From Arenibacter algicola (GTDB taxonomy: Bacteria > Bacteroidota > Bacteroidia > Flavobacteriales > Flavobacteriaceae): DNA of 64,000 nt. Positions 33,370 through 41,972 of the stretch are shown here, one piece after another. The translations under genes were made by a program, and so were the position numbers. The DNA lies in contig NZ_JAHKPO010000018.1 of the NCBI RefSeq assembly GCF_018860365.1, positions 124,001 through 188,000 on the forward strand. The letters are read 5' to 3'. The notes under the pieces are model-generated. The model was not told the origin of the DNA, made no database searches, and worked only from the letters and a program-made list of their open reading frames with translations. The number at the start of each line of letters is the position of its first letter. Positions within the stretch are counted from its first letter, which is position 1.

Positions 33370-34383
33370 CTATCTCCCATAATCACCCTGTGCATAGGAA
33401 GCTACAATACTACTGTTCGGAGTTTTGCAGTTAGTGGGAAAGTCGAAAAAATAAATACATTTCGGCAAACCATTGTCAAAGTCGATTTGCACCCAACCTT
33501 GACTACTACTACCAAAACCTGCATAACTATAATTGGCTTTCAAAGATTTAGGCCTCCCTTCATTGTCTTTGGAAAGTACGGAAACAGCTGAAATACTTCC
33601 AGGAGTATAACGATTGAACGACCAGGTTTTGGATTGGTTGGATACAAGGTCATCGATCAACTTAGTATAATCCTGGGATCCCGTAGGTCCCCCGGATTTT
33701 TTCATTGCGGCATATTTACTGCTACCGTCCATGCGGATTGAGGGTTTGTTCAGGGCAAACAATTTTAGGTTCTCTTCAAATCTTCGAACACCAGGACTAT
33801 TACAGCTGTTTATCTTGAAAATCTGAAGCATATCATTTTTTAGACCTTTGGCCTGATGCATTAAATCAACAGAATTACCCATGGAATTTGGATCCAAGAT
33901 CATTTCCATTGTAGTGCGTACGGCATCGGATCTTTGGATATTTTCAACCTCAATTTTGGCATTATACAAGTCTCGGCGGGCAAATAAGCCCGTGCCAACC
34001 CATTTATATTCTATACATACCCTGCTAAGCACATCACCATATATATTTTTTGAAACCTCTTCCACGGCGCATTCCTGTTCCAGAATTTCTACCTTGTCAT
34101 CTGGAAGGTAGCTGGGACATTCTCTTCCAAAGGCCCTGAGGTATTGTTCAAAAATCATAAGGAATCTCATGTCCTCGCGTTTTAAATCAATATTTTCAAA
34201 ATGACCTCTAAAAATATAATCGAAAAACTCGGCGTTGTACAAGCCGTCGGTATTAAATACCAACGATTGTGGAGGTGAGCTCTCTTTTTCTGAAGGGTGC
34301 GGAATTGAATGGTTATAGGAAGAAATAATAACAAATAGAAAACTTAGGAACAAAATCCGCATAAAATAATTGCTTTTCCACAT
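33370..34383 (-). CDS. Secreted hypothetical protein
   Basis: A 337-residue protein with an N-terminal hydrophobic signal. The likely start is the internal ATG at 34362 (MRILFLSFLFVIISSYN), which gives a cleaner signal peptide than the ATG at 34383. The mature part contains an acidic/helical domain (FRGHFENIDLKREDMRFLMIF), several cysteines that may pair (ECPSYLP, EQECAVEE, RVCIEYKW, NSCNSPG, PKCIYFF, TNCKTP), and a C-terminal beta-rich part (GWVQIDFDNGLPKCIYFFDF). I recognise no family. It is expected in the periplasm or secreted. It lies 107 bp upstream of the DUF4256 gene on the same strand. Confidence 0.7.
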   Translation of the reverse strand: MWKSNYFMRILFLSFLFVIISSYNHSIPHPSEKESSPPQSLVFNTDGLYNAEFFDYIFRGHFENIDLKREDMRFLMIFEQYLRAFGRECPSYLPDDKVEILEQECAVEEVSKNIYGDVLSRVCIEYKWVGTGLFARRDLYNAKIEVENIQRSDAVRTTMEMILDPNSMGNSVDLMHQAKGLKNDMLQIFKINSCNSPGVRRFEENLKLFALNKPSIRMDGSSKYAAMKKSGGPTGSQDYTKLIDDLVSNQSKTWSFNRYTPGSISAVSVLSKDNEGRPKSLKANYSYAGFGSSSQGWVQIDFDNGLPKCIYFFDFPTNCKTPNSSIVASYAQGDYGR

Positions 34384-34609
34384 GTGAAGCTTTGGTTGTT
34401 TTTAGACGAAAGGTCTGGATTAAATGATTGATTACATGATAAATATACAAATTATCATAAATTTATAAAATCCTACATGCCATTGTTTTTCGGTGGATTT
34501 TTCCAATTTATGTAATTCAAGTGTTCCATGTGGTGGCCCATAGTTTTCTGCAACTATTCCTGACTTCAAGCATTAAGGATAAGTACCTATGTATTGGCGC
34601 CTTTTTAAA

Positions 34610-35047
34610 TCACAAATTGGAAATATGGCACTTAAATAAAATATACTCCCCTTCATTTGAAATTCCTTCGGTTACTGCCTCCCATCCCGACTTCAAATAA
34701 AAATTGACGCCTAATCTATTTTGTTTTAAACACTTTAAAGTAATGTCGAAATCGGCCTTTTCAATGACTTTGTTCAATAGCATGGTGCCAATGCCTTTAC
34801 GTTGATATTGGTTGGAGATATACAGATGGTGAAGGAAGCTGTCCTGTAGCCATACCGAGGCAAAACCAACAATTTCTTTTTCCACTTTCGCCACTAAAAT
34901 GTATTCTCCTTCAGTGTCATTGTTAAACGATGATTTGTTGATGGATTCCTTGGTCAGCCATGTAAAGGTAGTATTCCGAACTTCAAAATAGATTTGTTGA
35001 AGCTGTTCCCTATCATTTTCCTCAAAATCTGTTATCTCTACTTTCAA
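34610..35047 (-). CDS. GNAT-family N-acetyltransferase
   Basis: A 145-residue acetyltransferase of the GNAT superfamily, which transfers acetyl from acetyl-CoA to an amine. The acetyl-CoA loop is YQRKGIGTMLLNKVIE (motif Q-x-x-G-x-G, near residues 83-92), preceded by the strand LHHLYISNQ. The C-terminal strand NFYLKSGWEAV is typical of the RimI-like branch. Substrate cannot be read. Confidence 0.85.
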   Translation of the reverse strand: MKVEITDFEENDREQLQQIYFEVRNTTFTWLTKESINKSSFNNDTEGEYILVAKVEKEIVGFASVWLQDSFLHHLYISNQYQRKGIGTMLLNKVIEKADFDITLKCLKQNRLGVNFYLKSGWEAVTEGISNEGEYILFKCHISNL

Positions 35048-35127
35048 CCTAAATCACAGTTTTATCATACATTTTCGACCCTACTGTTTCTATAATTAAG
35101 GGACAATCTTAATTGCAATTTTTTCGC

Positions 35128-35146
35128 AGACCTAACAATTAGGTCT
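35128..35146. terminator. Short stem-loop downstream of the MFS gene
   Basis: AGACCTAA (35128-35135) and TTAGGTCT (35139-35146) form an 8-bp perfect stem with a 3-nt loop, 25 bp after the MFS stop (35171) and 80 bp before the GNAT start. No T run follows on the minus strand, so it may be a weak terminator or only a stabilising hairpin. Confidence 0.35.
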
Positions 35147-35170
35147 TATTCACACATCCACTTTTTTGGT

Positions 35171-36406
35171 TTACCCAACACTTCTCAAAGAACTGGTTGC
35201 ACTTGCTTTTTCCTTCTTTAAAAAATGAATGAACAGCAACATGAATGCTGCACTGGACAATGCCAAGAGGGCAATTATATACCAGGTATACCTATATCCC
35301 AAATTCGCCACTAAATTCATCCCGATGCTGTGCCCAAAAATATGGGCTATGGAGAACGAAATGGAGTAATAGGCCATGTATTGTCCTTGGTTTCCCTTTA
35401 TGGATCTATTTAGGGCCAAGGAATTGGAAAACGGAAATACGATCATTTCTCCAAATGACATAAGAATCATACCAATAATTAAGGCACCTATCCATCCGAT
35501 GAGATTAATTACAATGAAGCTCATTGCGGTTAATAACACCCCGATAAGGATGAGTTTGGACATACTATTTTTACCGCCTTCCAACCATTTTATCAATGGC
35601 ATTTCAAAAATAAAAATAAGAAAGCCGTTCAAGCCTAGGAGCAGGCCGATCTCTGCCTCCGTTAAATGGTGCACATCTTTGTAAAACAAGGGAAGGGTAG
35701 ATAACAATTGAAAGAATGACAGCCCAAACAATGCCATTGCCACCAAAAGGATCATAAAGGCCTTATCCGTGTAAGCCTCTTCTGGATTTGCCACCTTTAT
35801 TTGCTCAATAACCTTTGCTTTTCTAGGATTAAGAATTTTTAATAATAAAATACCCGCAATAAAACAGGTAATGCCGTCTATCCAAAACAGTCCCCCGTAA
35901 CTTAGGGCAAAAATAATGAGGCCTCCCAAGGCAGGTCCCGCAGAAAAACCTAAATTTATGGCCAACCTGATCAGCGTTATGGAGCGCGTTCTATTTTCTG
36001 GTTTACTATAGGAGCTTAATGCTACAAACATGGCCGGACGGAACATATCGGCGATGGCCATTAGAACCAAGACTCCAACACAAAAACCAACAAATGTTGT
36101 AATGTACTGTAAGAGGATAAATGAAACTCCTGAGGCCAATAGGCTTATTACCATCACCTTGTAATAGCCTATTCTATCCGTTAATTTTCCTCCCAACCAA
36201 GAGCCGATCACAGACCCCAAGCCGAAAAGTGCCATGATCCAACCCACATCCGAAAGGCTAAAGTTTAAACTTTGGGTAAGGTATAGGGAAAGAAATGGTA
36301 TAACCATGGTACCGGCCCTGTTAATAAGTGTAATAAGTGCCAGCCACCAAACTTCTCTGGATAGTCCATTAAAGGTGTTAAAATAACTGGATAATAGCTT
36401 TCTCAT
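35171..36406 (-). CDS. Major facilitator superfamily transporter
   Basis: A 411-residue inner-membrane transporter with about 12 transmembrane segments. The N-terminal half carries the MFS signature loop between helices 2 and 3 (GSWLGGKLTDRIGYYKVMVIS, with the D-R-x-G-Y-Y pattern). It opens with LINRAGTMVIPFLSLYLT, as in proton-coupled drug or peptide exporters. The middle loop (NPRKAKVIEQIKVANPEEAYTD) is cytoplasmic. Substrate unknown; drug efflux is the common guess for this branch. It stands alone on the minus strand. Confidence 0.9.
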   Translation of the reverse strand: MRKLLSSYFNTFNGLSREVWWLALITLINRAGTMVIPFLSLYLTQSLNFSLSDVGWIMALFGLGSVIGSWLGGKLTDRIGYYKVMVISLLASGVSFILLQYITTFVGFCVGVLVLMAIADMFRPAMFVALSSYSKPENRTRSITLIRLAINLGFSAGPALGGLIIFALSYGGLFWIDGITCFIAGILLLKILNPRKAKVIEQIKVANPEEAYTDKAFMILLVAMALFGLSFFQLLSTLPLFYKDVHHLTEAEIGLLLGLNGFLIFIFEMPLIKWLEGGKNSMSKLILIGVLLTAMSFIVINLIGWIGALIIGMILMSFGEMIVFPFSNSLALNRSIKGNQGQYMAYYSISFSIAHIFGHSIGMNLVANLGYRYTWYIIALLALSSAAFMLLFIHFLKKEKASATSSLRSVG

Positions 36407-36784
36407 TTTTGTCGTTAATTTTTAATCCCACTTGGTATAATGGTATATTCCTACATTGGTGATAGATACGAGATAATTGTTACAGATTATCATCCCAATA
36501 ATAAAAATTTGATTCCTTGTTCAACGCAAATCCGGTTTTTGAATATAGATTATTGCCCTTTAATTGAATATTTTCGTTTCCAAAAACATCCCGCTGGCAG
36601 ATGTCTCTTTTACTAATTGCTTGGTCCTTTCAATTAAATGTTTGGAAATTGAAAGTACTCCTTAATTTGCTTTTACCAATAAATCATCCAATAACCATAA
36701 CCTTTTTATTCCCGTAGATGAAAATAATAGGTAAAGTTGCGTGAAAGCGGTTAATTAGTATTATCCCTGATATACTGTACAAAT
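36407..36784. other. Non-coding gap of about 380 bp
   Basis: AT-rich sequence between the MFS start and the CHMI stop. No reading frame, repeat or convincing promoter was recognised. It should contain the MFS promoter. Confidence 0.5.
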
Positions 36785-37132
36785 TTACCCTACCATTGAT
36801 TTATTACAGTAGGTGGCTTTCTCAAAATCCCTGATGTTTATGGAAATAATAGGAACTTCGGGAAACATTGATTTTAATTCAGAAACTATTTTTTTTGATA
36901 AATCTTTTTTTTCGGGAATGCTTCTTCCTTCCATAATATTGGCGAAAACGTGCATAAAGTCGTCCCTGGTATTGCCTATCGTATAGTATTCAAAGGGATT
37001 GATCCTTACCTTGATGTCCCCGGCTTCAAAAAGACCGGATGCTTCAGCGGTATCATAAACCCTCTGAATGATTTCGTTAGGAGCTTTTTTGTTTAAAATG
37101 TTTTGCGAACAATCAATTACAAAGTGTGGCAT
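36785..37132 (-). CDS. 5-carboxymethyl-2-hydroxymuconate Delta-isomerase (CHMI) family protein
   Basis: A 115-residue tautomerase-superfamily enzyme resembling HpaF/CHMI of the homoprotocatechuate pathway. It begins MPHFVIDCSQNIL, so after Met removal Pro is N-terminal, the catalytic base of the superfamily. IKVRINPFEYYTIGNTRDDFMHVFANIMEGRS matches CHMI. The remaining homoprotocatechuate genes are absent here, so the physiological substrate may differ. It is the last gene of the minus-strand series from 40662, separated by 87 bp with a stem-loop from the nitroreductase gene. Confidence 0.83.
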   Translation of the reverse strand: MPHFVIDCSQNILNKKAPNEIIQRVYDTAEASGLFEAGDIKVRINPFEYYTIGNTRDDFMHVFANIMEGRSIPEKKDLSKKIVSELKSMFPEVPIISINIRDFEKATYCNKSMVG

Positions 37133-37156
37133 ACTATTATTCTTTAGATTATTTTA

Positions 37157-37195
37157 GGCAAGTCCAACCTGCTTTATAAGGAGGTTGAACTTGCC
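37157..37195 (-). promoter_or_regulatory. Intercistronic stem-loop between nitroreductase and CHMI genes
   Basis: On the minus strand, GGCAAGTTCAACCT and AGGTTGGACTTGCC form a 14-bp stem (one G-U pair) with an 11-nt loop. No T run follows, so it is more likely an RNA processing or stability element, or partial attenuator, than a full terminator. Confidence 0.5.
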
Positions 37196-37219
37196 ATTCT
37201 TTTTCTCAATTCTATTTGG

Positions 37220-37849
37220 TCAGGCAGTTTGGAATAATTCTTCCTTGGTCTTTCTTATTTTTAATCTATTCTGGGATTTATCGGAAGCGGATCTATACCC
37301 TACAGGGGCTATCACGGCTGCATTAAGTCCCAGTTCATCCAATCCCAATATTTGATTATAGGCCTGGTTGTCAAAGCCTTCCATGGGACATGCGTCTATT
37401 TTTAGCTCGGCACAGGCAATAAGAAGATTGTTCAAGGCCAAATAGGTTTGCTTTTCCGACCAACTTTTTCGTTCCTCTGCCGACATCTTGGCGATGCTTG
37501 ACTTAATGGATTCTCCATATTGTTTTATCCCATCGGAAGAAGTGCCCTGTGTAGTGATAATTCGTTCTACATAATCGTCTACATGCCTATCATAATCAAG
37601 GGTGTAATTACAAAAAACAAACAACTGGGATGCGTCGGTAATTTGCGATTGATCCCAAGAAGCTTTTCGCAGTGCTGCCCTGATTTCATCGTTTTCAATG
37701 ATCAATACTTTATAAAGTTGTAGGCCATAGGATGATACGGAAAGCCTTATGGCTTCTTTTAGAAATTCCAAGTCTTGCTTGCCTACCTTTCTTTTTGGGT
37801 CGAACATTTTGGTGGCATATCGCCAATTAAGGTGATCAATTAAATTCAT
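37220..37849 (-). CDS. NAD(P)H-dependent nitroreductase-family oxidoreductase
   Basis: A 209-residue FMN flavoprotein of the nitroreductase family (NfsB-like). Visible features are LIDHLNWRYATKMFDPKRKV (FMN phosphate contact), RLSVSSYGLQLYKVLIIEN, LALNNLLIACAELKIDACPMEGFDNQAYNQIL with the PMEGF motif, and the C-terminal VIAPVGYRSASDKSQNRLK. Such enzymes reduce nitroaromatics, quinones or dihydropteridines with NAD(P)H. It starts 11 bp after the GNAT gene, inside the minus-strand operon. Confidence 0.9.
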   Translation of the reverse strand: MNLIDHLNWRYATKMFDPKRKVGKQDLEFLKEAIRLSVSSYGLQLYKVLIIENDEIRAALRKASWDQSQITDASQLFVFCNYTLDYDRHVDDYVERIITTQGTSSDGIKQYGESIKSSIAKMSAEERKSWSEKQTYLALNNLLIACAELKIDACPMEGFDNQAYNQILGLDELGLNAAVIAPVGYRSASDKSQNRLKIRKTKEELFQTA

Positions 37850-37860
37850 TTTATACTGTT

Positions 37861-38583
37861 TTAATGTTTTACAAAATTTTGAATAAGGAAATCTTCTTGA
37901 AATCCGGTTTTTAGATATAGTCCTTTTGCCATGGAAGACGCTTGTAGGGTGGCATAGATTGCACCTTGCTTCTGGGCCAGGTACAACACATAATTAAGTA
38001 GGTCTGCGGCATATCCCTTTCGTCTATGGTCCGGGACAACACCAATGGAGTGAATGCCTGCCGTATTGGGATTATCTCTATAAAGAACAGCTGTCCCAAT
38101 AGATCGGGATCCATGGTTCCCAATGAGATAGTCCACCCGACCCATGGTGAGTTCTACTGTTTTCGGGCTGATAAAGTATCCAAAGGCTTTAAGGAAAAGA
38201 TTGGACCACAGTACAGCTGAGCTGGCATCGCTTACCTTTTGGAAGGATAATCTATGTGTTCTATTGTGGGTGCCATTCAGCTGTAAGGACATTCCGGTCA
38301 ATTCATTTTTTAAGGAGAAACCACGGGACTTTAATAGTCCTTCCGGCACAATGTTTTGCCATATGGGAATAGTGATGCCGTCACTTTCACACCTAGTAAG
38401 GATTTCCTCCAATAGCTCTTGGGTTGGAGGCCTATGAAACCATAATTTATTAGGCCAATCTGATTCTACCACGGTGCTGATGGCGTAATTGGCATCGCTG
38501 ATAAATGTACCGTCCTTAAGGCCTGCCAAGCTCCATAAGCTTGTAAGATTTTTAATGTTTGCTGTAATCAAATCCATAATCAT
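37861..38583 (-). CDS. GNAT-family N-acetyltransferase (second in window)
   Basis: A 240-residue protein with a GNAT domain in its C-terminal half. The acetyl-CoA loop is VPDHRRKGYAADLLNYVLYL (R-R-K-G-Y-A), preceded by the strand AGIHSIGVVP and followed by YATLQASSMAKGLYLKTGF. The N-terminal half (residues 1-110) is probably a degenerate GNAT-like domain, as in tandem GNAT proteins. Its start codon overlaps the stop of the DMT gene by 1 bp (TAATG), so it is translationally coupled. Substrate unknown. Confidence 0.85.
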   Translation of the reverse strand: MIMDLITANIKNLTSLWSLAGLKDGTFISDANYAISTVVESDWPNKLWFHRPPTQELLEEILTRCESDGITIPIWQNIVPEGLLKSRGFSLKNELTGMSLQLNGTHNRTHRLSFQKVSDASSAVLWSNLFLKAFGYFISPKTVELTMGRVDYLIGNHGSRSIGTAVLYRDNPNTAGIHSIGVVPDHRRKGYAADLLNYVLYLAQKQGAIYATLQASSMAKGLYLKTGFQEDFLIQNFVKH

Positions 38584-39029
38584 TAATATTTTATCAGTAT
38601 TACTCCTAAGGTCATCACTATCATTCCCATAACTTTCTTAATGGTCATGGGTTCCATGGGCATTCCGAACCAACCAAAATGGCTCGCTATCGCTGCAAAA
38701 ATTATTTGACCACTTAGTCCAAAAATTACCGCTGTAGATATCCCAATACGTGGAATGATGTAGTAAAAGAGCGTAACTGCCAAGAAACTTAAAGCCCCTC
38801 CTGTAAACCACATATAGGTGGGTATAGATTGTATTTGGTCTATACTTGGAAGTTCGCGGACGGTCATGAAAACTGCAATTAGTGTAAAACTTGCACTCAT
38901 TACCAAGGCAGCGGTGGTAGCTAGCAAGGTGTTGTTTAGCAGTATCCCGAGCCTAGCGTTAATTCCACCCTGGATTACGACCAAAATACCTACCGAAAAC
39001 GAGAGAAGTAATAGCGATGAATTGTTCAT
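38583..39029 (-). CDS. DMT-family (DUF606/YdcZ-like) half-size transporter
   Basis: A 148-residue membrane protein with five hydrophobic segments (about 5-22, 34-56, 68-88, 95-115, 128-146). The opening LLLLSFSVGILVVIQGGINARLG with the GGINARLG motif identifies the DUF606/YdcZ branch of the drug/metabolite transporter superfamily. Half-size members act as dimers. It starts 3 bp after the cyclase stop and overlaps the GNAT gene by 1 bp, so it is part of the same operon. Confidence 0.88.
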   Translation of the reverse strand: MNNSSLLLLSFSVGILVVIQGGINARLGILLNNTLLATTAALVMSASFTLIAVFMTVRELPSIDQIQSIPTYMWFTGGALSFLAVTLFYYIIPRIGISTAVIFGLSGQIIFAAIASHFGWFGMPMEPMTIKKVMGMIVMTLGVILIKY

Positions 39030-39032
39030 GAC

Positions 39033-40013
39033 TTACTTTTTTGTGTTAAAAGGGATGGCAAGGGGCCGCATTGGGGATCCGCTTGCACCCCTTAATTTTA
39101 GGGATGCCGCAATAAATGCAAATTCATAGACCTCATCTTTGGATAGCTCTTCCAAGGATAGCTGCTCTATGAACATTACCCCTTTTTCGGCGAGTAGATA
39201 GGTGTGCACGGGTACCCAATTGTCTTCCCGTTCTGGCGGAAATGCCTCAAAACTAAGGTTATCTGCACCCAAGAGCATAATTCCTTGCTCTTCTACCAAC
39301 CACTTAACGGCCTCAAGGCCAATACCTGGATAGTTATCTAGGTAGTGTGAGGCATCTTCGTAGAATTCGGCTTGGCCGGTTCTGATCAAAACAACATCCC
39401 CGCTCTTTAGCTTTATACCCTGTTTTTTAAGAGTGAGCTGTAAGTCTTGGGAGGTGATGTGATAGTTTTTTGGAAGGGGTCCTTTTGCATTCGCCACATC
39501 CAAGAGTACTCCTCTGGCAATAATTGGAGGAATAGTTTCTGCTCCGGTCTTCTTCCAGCCTTTGTTTCCTAGGTATTCCTCTGGGGTAAATCCGTTCCAT
39601 ATTTTCCCATCCAGGCCAAAGTGGTTCAGGGCATCTATGTGTGTGCCCATATGGGTATACAAGGAGATGGCGTCCCCGGTATAGCTTACCTTTCTGTTCA
39701 TTTCCTCTCCTAGGCCATTGGGATTGTCCACTATAGTGCCGTGTGGTGTATGTGTAAGCCAATACTGGTATCCCGGATCTCCCAGCGAATGAAAACTGGG
39801 CATCCCAACAAAGTATTCTACACTGAGGTCGTAGGTCTTTCCAGAGGATATTTTGGAGAGTACCTGAAGCTTTGAAGCTTCGGTCATCATATTTAGGGTG
39901 CCAATTTGATCCTGTGGTCCCCATGGGCTTTTACCCACTGTTTCTTGTTGTTGCCCTCTCAACATTAACTGAAAAAAGAGCAGGACTGTAATTAAAATGT
40001 TCGTTCTTTTCAT
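39033..40013 (-). CDS. Secreted cyclase-family hydrolase (kynurenine formamidase-like)
   Basis: A 326-residue protein of the cyclase family (PF04199), whose members include kynurenine formamidase and isatin hydrolase. A signal peptide (MKRTNILITVLLFFQLMLRGQ) suggests export. The metal site is in LYTHMGTHIDALNHFG (the H-x-G-T-H-x-D-x-x-x-H pattern, near residues 115-130). GDVVLIRTGQAEFY and GADNLSFEAFP follow, both usual in larger family members. The actual amide or lactone substrate is unknown. It heads the metabolic part of the operon after the Crp/Fnr gene (70-bp gap). Confidence 0.88.
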   Translation of the reverse strand: MKRTNILITVLLFFQLMLRGQQQETVGKSPWGPQDQIGTLNMMTEASKLQVLSKISSGKTYDLSVEYFVGMPSFHSLGDPGYQYWLTHTPHGTIVDNPNGLGEEMNRKVSYTGDAISLYTHMGTHIDALNHFGLDGKIWNGFTPEEYLGNKGWKKTGAETIPPIIARGVLLDVANAKGPLPKNYHITSQDLQLTLKKQGIKLKSGDVVLIRTGQAEFYEDASHYLDNYPGIGLEAVKWLVEEQGIMLLGADNLSFEAFPPEREDNWVPVHTYLLAEKGVMFIEQLSLEELSKDEVYEFAFIAASLKLRGASGSPMRPLAIPFNTKK

Positions 40014-40083
40014 GGTTTAAATAATTTGTTTGTGCAAATATTAAAACCATGTGGAACTATTTCATTAAGGTATCTTAAGAACG

Positions 40084-40662
40084 CTAATAATCCCTTATAT
40101 TTTTCCGGATGGAGCTTAGGTGCTCAGGGGTCACCCCCAAGTAGGAGGCAAGCATATATTGAGGAATCTGTTGTTCTATGTCTCTGTATCGCTCAATAAA
40201 CTCAAGGTAACGTTGCTCGGCGGACTGACTCATATTATTGATCGTTCTTTCCTGTAGGGCAACATAGCCATTCTGTGTTTTGATACGGAAAAATCTATCC
40301 ATCATATGGATTTTATCAAAGAGTTCATTTAATCTATCCCTATGTATTTGAAGTACGGTACTCTGTGTAATGGCCTGAATGAAGAATGTTGCAGGTTTTT
40401 GGGTGAGATAGGCATACAAGTCGTTGATCCACCATCCACTTATCCCAAATTGTAGAATATGTTCAGCACCCAATTCATCTAGGTTATACAGTTTTACGCA
40501 TCCTTGGGAAATGAAGCGCATATGGTTGGAATATTCCCCGCTTTGAAGTAAAAATTGTTTCTTTTTAAGATGGACCGGTTCAAACGATTTCTGGATCAGC
40601 TTGGATTCATCTTCGGTAAGAGGTACTAATTCCTTAATATTTCCAATGAGGAGGTCATACAT
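40084..40662 (-). CDS. Crp/Fnr-family transcriptional regulator
   Basis: A 192-residue regulator with an N-terminal cyclic-nucleotide-binding-like beta roll (VHLKKKQFLLQSGEYSNHMRFISQGCVKLYNL, residues 30-61) and a shortened C-terminal DNA-binding part (SAEQRYLEFIERYRDIEQQIPQYMLASYLGVTPEHLSSIRKNIR). The helix-turn-helix is in YMLASYLGVTPEHLSSIRK. Bacteroidota have many such short Crp-like regulators without a known effector; the cAMP pocket is not conserved. It is the first gene of the minus-strand series 40662 to 36785 and may control the cyclase, transporter and oxidoreductase genes behind it. Confidence 0.9.
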   Translation of the reverse strand: MYDLLIGNIKELVPLTEDESKLIQKSFEPVHLKKKQFLLQSGEYSNHMRFISQGCVKLYNLDELGAEHILQFGISGWWINDLYAYLTQKPATFFIQAITQSTVLQIHRDRLNELFDKIHMMDRFFRIKTQNGYVALQERTINNMSQSAEQRYLEFIERYRDIEQQIPQYMLASYLGVTPEHLSSIRKNIRDY

Positions 40663-41024
40663 TATTCACAGATTGGATTACACTTAAATTTATAAAGTTA
40701 AACGTCGAATAAAAATATTATCAGTTAATTTCTATAATCAAGGCGGTATTGTCATGATCTAAATAACAGTGACGGTTGATTGGAATAAAAATAGTTAATT
40801 AAGGTAAACGACGATAATGGTGTTGATCTTTTTCGGTTTATATGTACCCATTGTTATTTCTTATGGTGTATGTGGGAATTTAAGTATAGACGTGAAATTA
40901 TTTTTTTGTTCTTTATCCATTTTTATTCAACTAATCCAAGCTATAGTTCCACAATTTTTAAATAGTCAGCTTTTGATATTGTTGTATCGCTTTAGTAAAA
41001 TTGCCCTCCCCAGTAAATTGGGAT
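40663..41024. other. Non-coding gap of about 360 bp
   Basis: AT-rich sequence upstream of the Crp/Fnr gene. An open frame on the plus strand (40817-41065) is hydrophobic but overlaps the end of the GNAT gene and looks like chance. No repeat or convincing promoter box was found. Confidence 0.45.
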
Positions 41025-41549
41025 TTATCGGTTCCAATTCTCCTTGTCTATCCGAAATATATTGAAGGATTTTATCTTTTTTTCGAATGTCATTCCATTT
41101 CTCAAAGCGACTTTTTCAGAGCTTAGGTTATCTATGTGAATCATAGAGATCAATGAATTAGCAAAATTATTCTCAAAAGCATAATTTTTACATTTTTTAG
41201 CAGCTTCAATGGCAAAACCATTTTTCCAAAACTCTGGAAGGATAGAGTAACCTATTTCCAATCTCTCCCTATTTTCAATGGTTTGGACTAGGAGCCCGCA
41301 TTGACCCACAAGTCGGTTTGTTTTTTTATCGATCAGCACATTCATTCCGCCCAGATCATTTTCATATCTATGAAAAGCTTTGTCGAACCAAATCTGGCAT
41401 AATTCCAGTTCCGTTAGTTTTGGATCAAGGTCTAAATATTCCGCAACATTATCTGCCTTAAATAAATGCACCCAAGAATCGAAATCCTCTGATTTAAGTA
41501 GTCTAAATTTTAGCCTTTCGGTTTCCTGTCCTGTAAGTAGGTATTTCAT
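41025..41549 (-). CDS. GNAT-family N-acetyltransferase (RimJ/RimL-like)
   Basis: A 174-residue acetyltransferase of the ribosomal-protein-alanine (RimJ/RimL) type. The opening ETERLKFRLLKSEDFDSWVHLF is the family start, RLVGQCGLLVQTIENRERLEIGYSI the central strands, and LPEFWKNGFAIEAAKKCKNYAFE the acetyl-CoA loop (x-W-x-x-G-F-A). SLISMIHIDNLSSEKVALRNGM closes the domain. Substrate unknown. Monocistronic. Confidence 0.88.
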   Translation of the reverse strand: MKYLLTGQETERLKFRLLKSEDFDSWVHLFKADNVAEYLDLDPKLTELELCQIWFDKAFHRYENDLGGMNVLIDKKTNRLVGQCGLLVQTIENRERLEIGYSILPEFWKNGFAIEAAKKCKNYAFENNFANSLISMIHIDNLSSEKVALRNGMTFEKKIKSFNIFRIDKENWNR

Positions 41550-41972
41550 TTGTCAGCAAGTGTAACACAAAGATAAAGGATCATGGTAAATATGTCTTTT
41601 ATAGCCTTAGTATAGTAAATCCAAATTATTTCTGTAGTTCGGATACTATTGGTGTAAAGCCCAAGAAAGGCTTCATAAATACAAGGCTAGGGTTGAAACC
41701 TATTCTTAAAAAAACAATTGAAAAAAGATGGAAGACAAATGTAAATTTTTTAAACAGTCATTGATTATGTGGATCAGGTCACCAAAGTCCAAATTTATTT
41801 ATTGTCTTTTCTTGCAATTGAAATTCAGTAAATATTTGCGTGCAAACAAAAAGAGAAATGAAAAAGGATCTACAGTGAATTAAATTTCTCAGAAGATATT
41901 TCCTTATATTTAATGGTTTGTCTATCGCATGACATATTTGGTGAATATCAAAACACTTTAATAAAATAGTTA
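41550..41972. other. Non-coding gap of about 420 bp upstream of the YncE/phosphoesterase gene
   Basis: Very AT-rich. CATATTTG (near 41930) is one base from the TAnnTTTG element but has no TTG partner at the right distance. No reading frame or repeat was recognised. Confidence 0.45.

Noticed and set aside
36407-36784. Possible small RNA in the gap upstream of the MFS gene
   Set aside because: No hairpin with a T run and no promoter box at a fitting distance.
40817-41065. Hydrophobic 82-codon plus-strand frame
   Set aside because: It overlaps the end of the GNAT gene on the opposite strand, is in very AT-rich DNA, has no ribosome-binding site and no recognisable pattern beyond low complexity.
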